The translations under genes were made by a program, and so were the position numbers. Source: an uncultured Blautia sp. (GTDB lineage: Bacteria > Bacillota > Clostridia > Lachnospirales > Lachnospiraceae). Taken from it: 64,000 nt of DNA. Of this stretch, positions 61,862 through 64,000 are shown piece after piece. Within the stretch, counting starts at the first letter, position 1, and each line of letters begins with the position of its first letter. The notes below the pieces were generated by a model. It saw only the letters and a list, made by a program, of their open reading frames with translations, did no database searches and was not told the DNA's origin. The stretch is taken from NCBI GenBank assembly GCA_900549015.1, contig URMH01000010.1:9896-73895 (forward strand), written 5' to 3'.

Positions 61862-63751
61862 CTATTTATCAAAATCTATAAATATTTTCTTCCAGATTTC
61901 CATATCTTCATCTTTTATCTCTTGCATTATATTTTTATTTTTCAACATATGTTTCATATTTCTTGCCACTTCAACTTTCCACCCCTTTTCTAATGCTACA
62001 TTATTCTTTGAAGCGAACTCTTCTATTTGCGGTACTATCGCACTCTTCTCTTCATATTCATCCTCAAAATACATATCTTCCAAGTCATGAAATATCCGAT
62101 TAATTCCTCTTTCTATTAATCTAAAAGGAATTAAATCTTCAACCTCTGCATTCTCTATATCCTTATATTTTTTTATTTCTAATATGCGGTCAGGACACTC
62201 TTTATATAAACCAGACTGTAATTTCTTCTTTGCATCATTACCACTCTTATCCGAATCTAAAATAACAAAAGGTAACTTCTCTGTTTTTCCACACAATATA
62301 CTAACAATTCCCGGAACTCCTCTTACACCTCCGGATGGAATAAATACAAGCTCATATTTTGGTGCAATTAACTTTTTCTGAATTAAAATATTCTTAATTG
62401 CATTAAAATATATTTGATCCGATGGTCCTTCTACAATAATTGGCTGACAGCCTTGCAATAATATATCCGACACACTCAATCCCATGGCTGCATGCACAGC
62501 ATAAATCGACTTTTCGTTTAATGTATCCGCACCTTGTCTTAAATCGCTTGAACAAACCGTAAATCCTCCTTTATCAACATAAACCACTCTACATCTATCA
62601 ATATTACTTGTATCAATAATAAATGGTGAGTGGGTTGTATTAATAATTTGATTATTTTCTGATAATCCCACAAAAAATTGAGCTAAATCTTTTTGCGCCA
62701 ATGGATGCAAAGTTAAGCCAGCCTCATCTAATAATAAAATTGCGTCTTTATGATTTTCCTGGCTTTCAACCAAAAAAATAAGATAAAAGCTCAAAAACCA
62801 TTGAAGACCTGTACTTCTTAATTCAAGTCCAACCTCATCTTTCCGTACTTCATCTGATACCCAAATTCTAAAATAATCACCATCAGCTTCAAATCTAAAC
62901 CTATATTCTCCCTGCTTCCACCAGTCTGCAAACTTTGTTGTTAGATTCCTTGATGCTGATTGTAACAAAATACTTCTTTCTTCTTTATCATTTTCAGCCT
63001 TTTCTATTTCTTTCAAAGTTGGATTTGAGCTTATACTATTATTCCTTTTTATTGCAGTCATTTTGGGATCTTGCCCTAATTCTAATATCTCCTCTGGATT
63101 TAAGTTTACAAATTCGAAAAGGACTTTTAAAGTTCTTACTTGCTCCTCATTGATTTCTATTCCTTGTATTTGCTGACCATTAAGCCACTTTATAACATTT
63201 GGCAAATAAATCTTGGAAGATAAGTTTCCATAATTTGAATAGTATACAAACTTAGGAATTTTTTCTAAAATCAAATCCATAAGTTCTTGATTATTTTCTT
63301 CATTTTCTAATTCCTCTTTCGATTCTATTTCTTCTATCTCTTGTTCCGTCTCCTTTTCAGCACATATCATCACCTCAGGATCCCCATCTGGAAAATCAAT
63401 TTCATATCTTCCATCATAAAAGCGAGACACTATCACCCTCATTCCTTCTTCGCATTTATACCCTGTATTTTTTGATATTACTTCAGCACAATCCTTTTCC
63501 ATTTCAAATTCTGCACTTATAAACTTTACTTCATTTTTTCTGTTTCTTAGTGTGCTTAATTCTGAAACAGGCATATCATGCAAAATGTCTATCTCTCCAC
63601 CTCTGGCAGGATTGAGTTTCCACAAAGCTAATAACAAATTTGATTTTCCAGACTCATTTACACCAACTAAAGTTGTAACATCATCGCAATCTATCCAACC
63701 ACTATTTTTCACAGATCTAAAATTCATCACACAATATCTTACCAACTTCAT
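61862..63751 (-). CDS. OLD-family ATP-dependent endonuclease (AAA ATPase plus TOPRIM)
   Basis: 629 residues. Walker A TTLVGVNESGKSNLLLALW, Walker B AILLLDEAGLTLHP with the D-loop histidine in INTTHSPFIID, then a TOPRIM domain with the glutamate in PIIVEGPSDQIYF and DSD in FVILDSDKSG. OLD proteins act as DNA nucleases, and several (for example GajA) defend against phages. A GajB-like helicase partner is not visible on the recombinase side. AT-rich coding sequence suggests recent transfer. CGGAGGA precedes the ATG. Likely defence cargo of the element. Confidence 0.87.
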   Translation of the reverse strand: MKLVRYCVMNFRSVKNSGWIDCDDVTTLVGVNESGKSNLLLALWKLNPARGGEIDILHDMPVSELSTLRNRKNEVKFISAEFEMEKDCAEVISKNTGYKCEEGMRVIVSRFYDGRYEIDFPDGDPEVMICAEKETEQEIEEIESKEELENEENNQELMDLILEKIPKFVYYSNYGNLSSKIYLPNVIKWLNGQQIQGIEINEEQVRTLKVLFEFVNLNPEEILELGQDPKMTAIKRNNSISSNPTLKEIEKAENDKEERSILLQSASRNLTTKFADWWKQGEYRFRFEADGDYFRIWVSDEVRKDEVGLELRSTGLQWFLSFYLIFLVESQENHKDAILLLDEAGLTLHPLAQKDLAQFFVGLSENNQIINTTHSPFIIDTSNIDRCRVVYVDKGGFTVCSSDLRQGADTLNEKSIYAVHAAMGLSVSDILLQGCQPIIVEGPSDQIYFNAIKNILIQKKLIAPKYELVFIPSGGVRGVPGIVSILCGKTEKLPFVILDSDKSGNDAKKKLQSGLYKECPDRILEIKKYKDIENAEVEDLIPFRLIERGINRIFHDLEDMYFEDEYEEKSAIVPQIEEFASKNNVALEKGWKVEVARNMKHMLKNKNIMQEIKDEDMEIWKKIFIDFDK

Positions 63752-63773
63752 AATTCTTCCTCCGTATGTATTA

Positions 63774-64000
63774 TTACATAAAACATTTTTTCTGTTCCTC
63801 CGGCAAATACTTCACCAGTTCCTCTACCAACTCATACACCTTCGTTCCAGGTGCTATCTCCGCCGGTGTTTTTCCCTCTCCGTTTTTAATAATCCGTTTC
63901 GCATACCGAATTGCCAGCTTCGGATTTCCACCATTCATCAGCGTCTCAAATATGTTATCCATATTCTTCTCATACTTCCCAATTCCAAGTTCTTGAAATT
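63774..64000 (-). CDS. C-terminal part of an unknown protein, cut by the window edge
   Basis: The frame is open from the window edge: about 75 residues, including NPKLAIRYAKRIIKNGEGKT and KVYELVEELVKYLPEEQKKC, ending 22 bases before the OLD-type gene. An internal ATG at 63962 has no good ribosome site, so this is taken as the end of a longer protein. I do not recognise it. Being immediately upstream, it may be the functional partner of the OLD-type nuclease. Confidence 0.5.
   Translation of the reverse strand, partial: FQELGIGKYEKNMDNIFETLMNGGNPKLAIRYAKRIIKNGEGKTPAEIAPGTKVYELVEELVKYLPEEQKKCFM

Larger units (their letters stand above)
60194..64000. mobile_element. Integrated element interrupting spoIIID (one end; continues past the window)
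   Basis: From the junction rightward the window holds a serine recombinase, an OLD-type ATPase/nuclease and a partial gene, all on the minus strand. DNA from about 61.8 kb on is visibly more AT-rich than the rest of the window. No phage structural or conjugation gene is present in the visible 3.8 kb, so its class (prophage, ICE or skin-like element) cannot be told. Confidence 0.75.

Noticed and set aside
61862..63751. Gabija system (GajA with GajB)
   Set aside because: GajA-like nuclease features exist, but the downstream neighbour is the recombinase and no UvrD-type helicase is visible. The upstream gene is cut by the window edge, so this remains open only on that side.
1..64000. CRISPR array, rRNA or tRNA genes
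   Set aside because: No regularly spaced direct repeats and no cloverleaf or rRNA-like stretch were recognised on either strand.
60194..64000. Prophage
   Set aside because: No capsid, tail, lysis or phage replication gene is visible in the 3.8 kb in view; a prophage extending past the window cannot be excluded, so the neutral term integrated element is used.

Overview
The window looks like the chromosome of an anaerobic gut Firmicute of the class Clostridia, most likely family Lachnospiraceae. This rests on the families present: a rubredoxin-first rubrerythrin with PerR, a flavodoxin/DUF3793 pair, the clostridial rplJL-rpoBC and rpsL-rpsG-fusA-tuf blocks, three glycoside hydrolase family 3 (GH3) genes, a spoIIID remnant, and strong GGAGG ribosome sites. 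Genus is not assigned. No rRNA or tRNA gene and no CRISPR array was seen.

Layout. 1-1400: a decayed OLD-type AAA ATPase and a small Rpn-type nuclease remnant. 1.4-4.4 kb: a glycosidase-like protein divergent from an AraC regulator. 4.4-7.7 kb: a variant AroE, a flavodoxin/DUF3793 pair, then PerR and rubrerythrin with clear palindromic operators. 7.8-11.4 kb: a LysR regulator and an 860-residue fusion of CoA-disulfide-reductase-like, rhodanese, sulfite-reductase-like and ferredoxin domains. 11.4-20.8 kb: a DacF-type carboxypeptidase, then the histidine operon on the minus strand (hisD-like, fused hisZ-hisG, hisC, hisB, hisH, hisA, hisF, hisIE, PHP phosphatase). 20.8-33.1 kb: a carbohydrate cluster with a secreted esterase, a GtrA-like membrane protein, three GH3 proteins of different architecture, and a LytTR regulator convergent with its probable GHKL kinase. 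33.2-37.8 kb: the str operon. 37.9-46.1 kb: an 8 kb block lying between str and rpoC, with two anchored cell-wall enzymes, a chromate-type transporter pair with its LysR regulator, and a kinase/phosphatase/unknown operon. 46.2-55.2 kb: rpoC, rpoB, rplL, rplJ and the L10 leader. 55.2-59.9 kb: upp, a YitT protein and a small YaaA operon.

The most striking region is the right end. At about 60.05-60.19 kb the minus strand encodes only the C-terminal 47 residues of the sporulation regulator SpoIIID. Where its N-terminal half should be, there is the 3' end of an intact large serine recombinase (60189-61748), followed by an OLD-type ATPase/nuclease and another gene running off the window, in AT-rich DNA. 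This is the junction of an integrated element that splits spoIIID, in the manner of skin-type intervening elements. The missing half of spoIIID and the other element end should lie beyond base 64000.

Other points of note are a circularly permuted, membrane-anchored GH3 protein that appears to have lost the segment with its catalytic nucleophile, the HisZ-HisG fusion, an AroE homologue without the usual shikimate-binding serines, and a 143-bp nested palindrome overlapping the upp stop codon.
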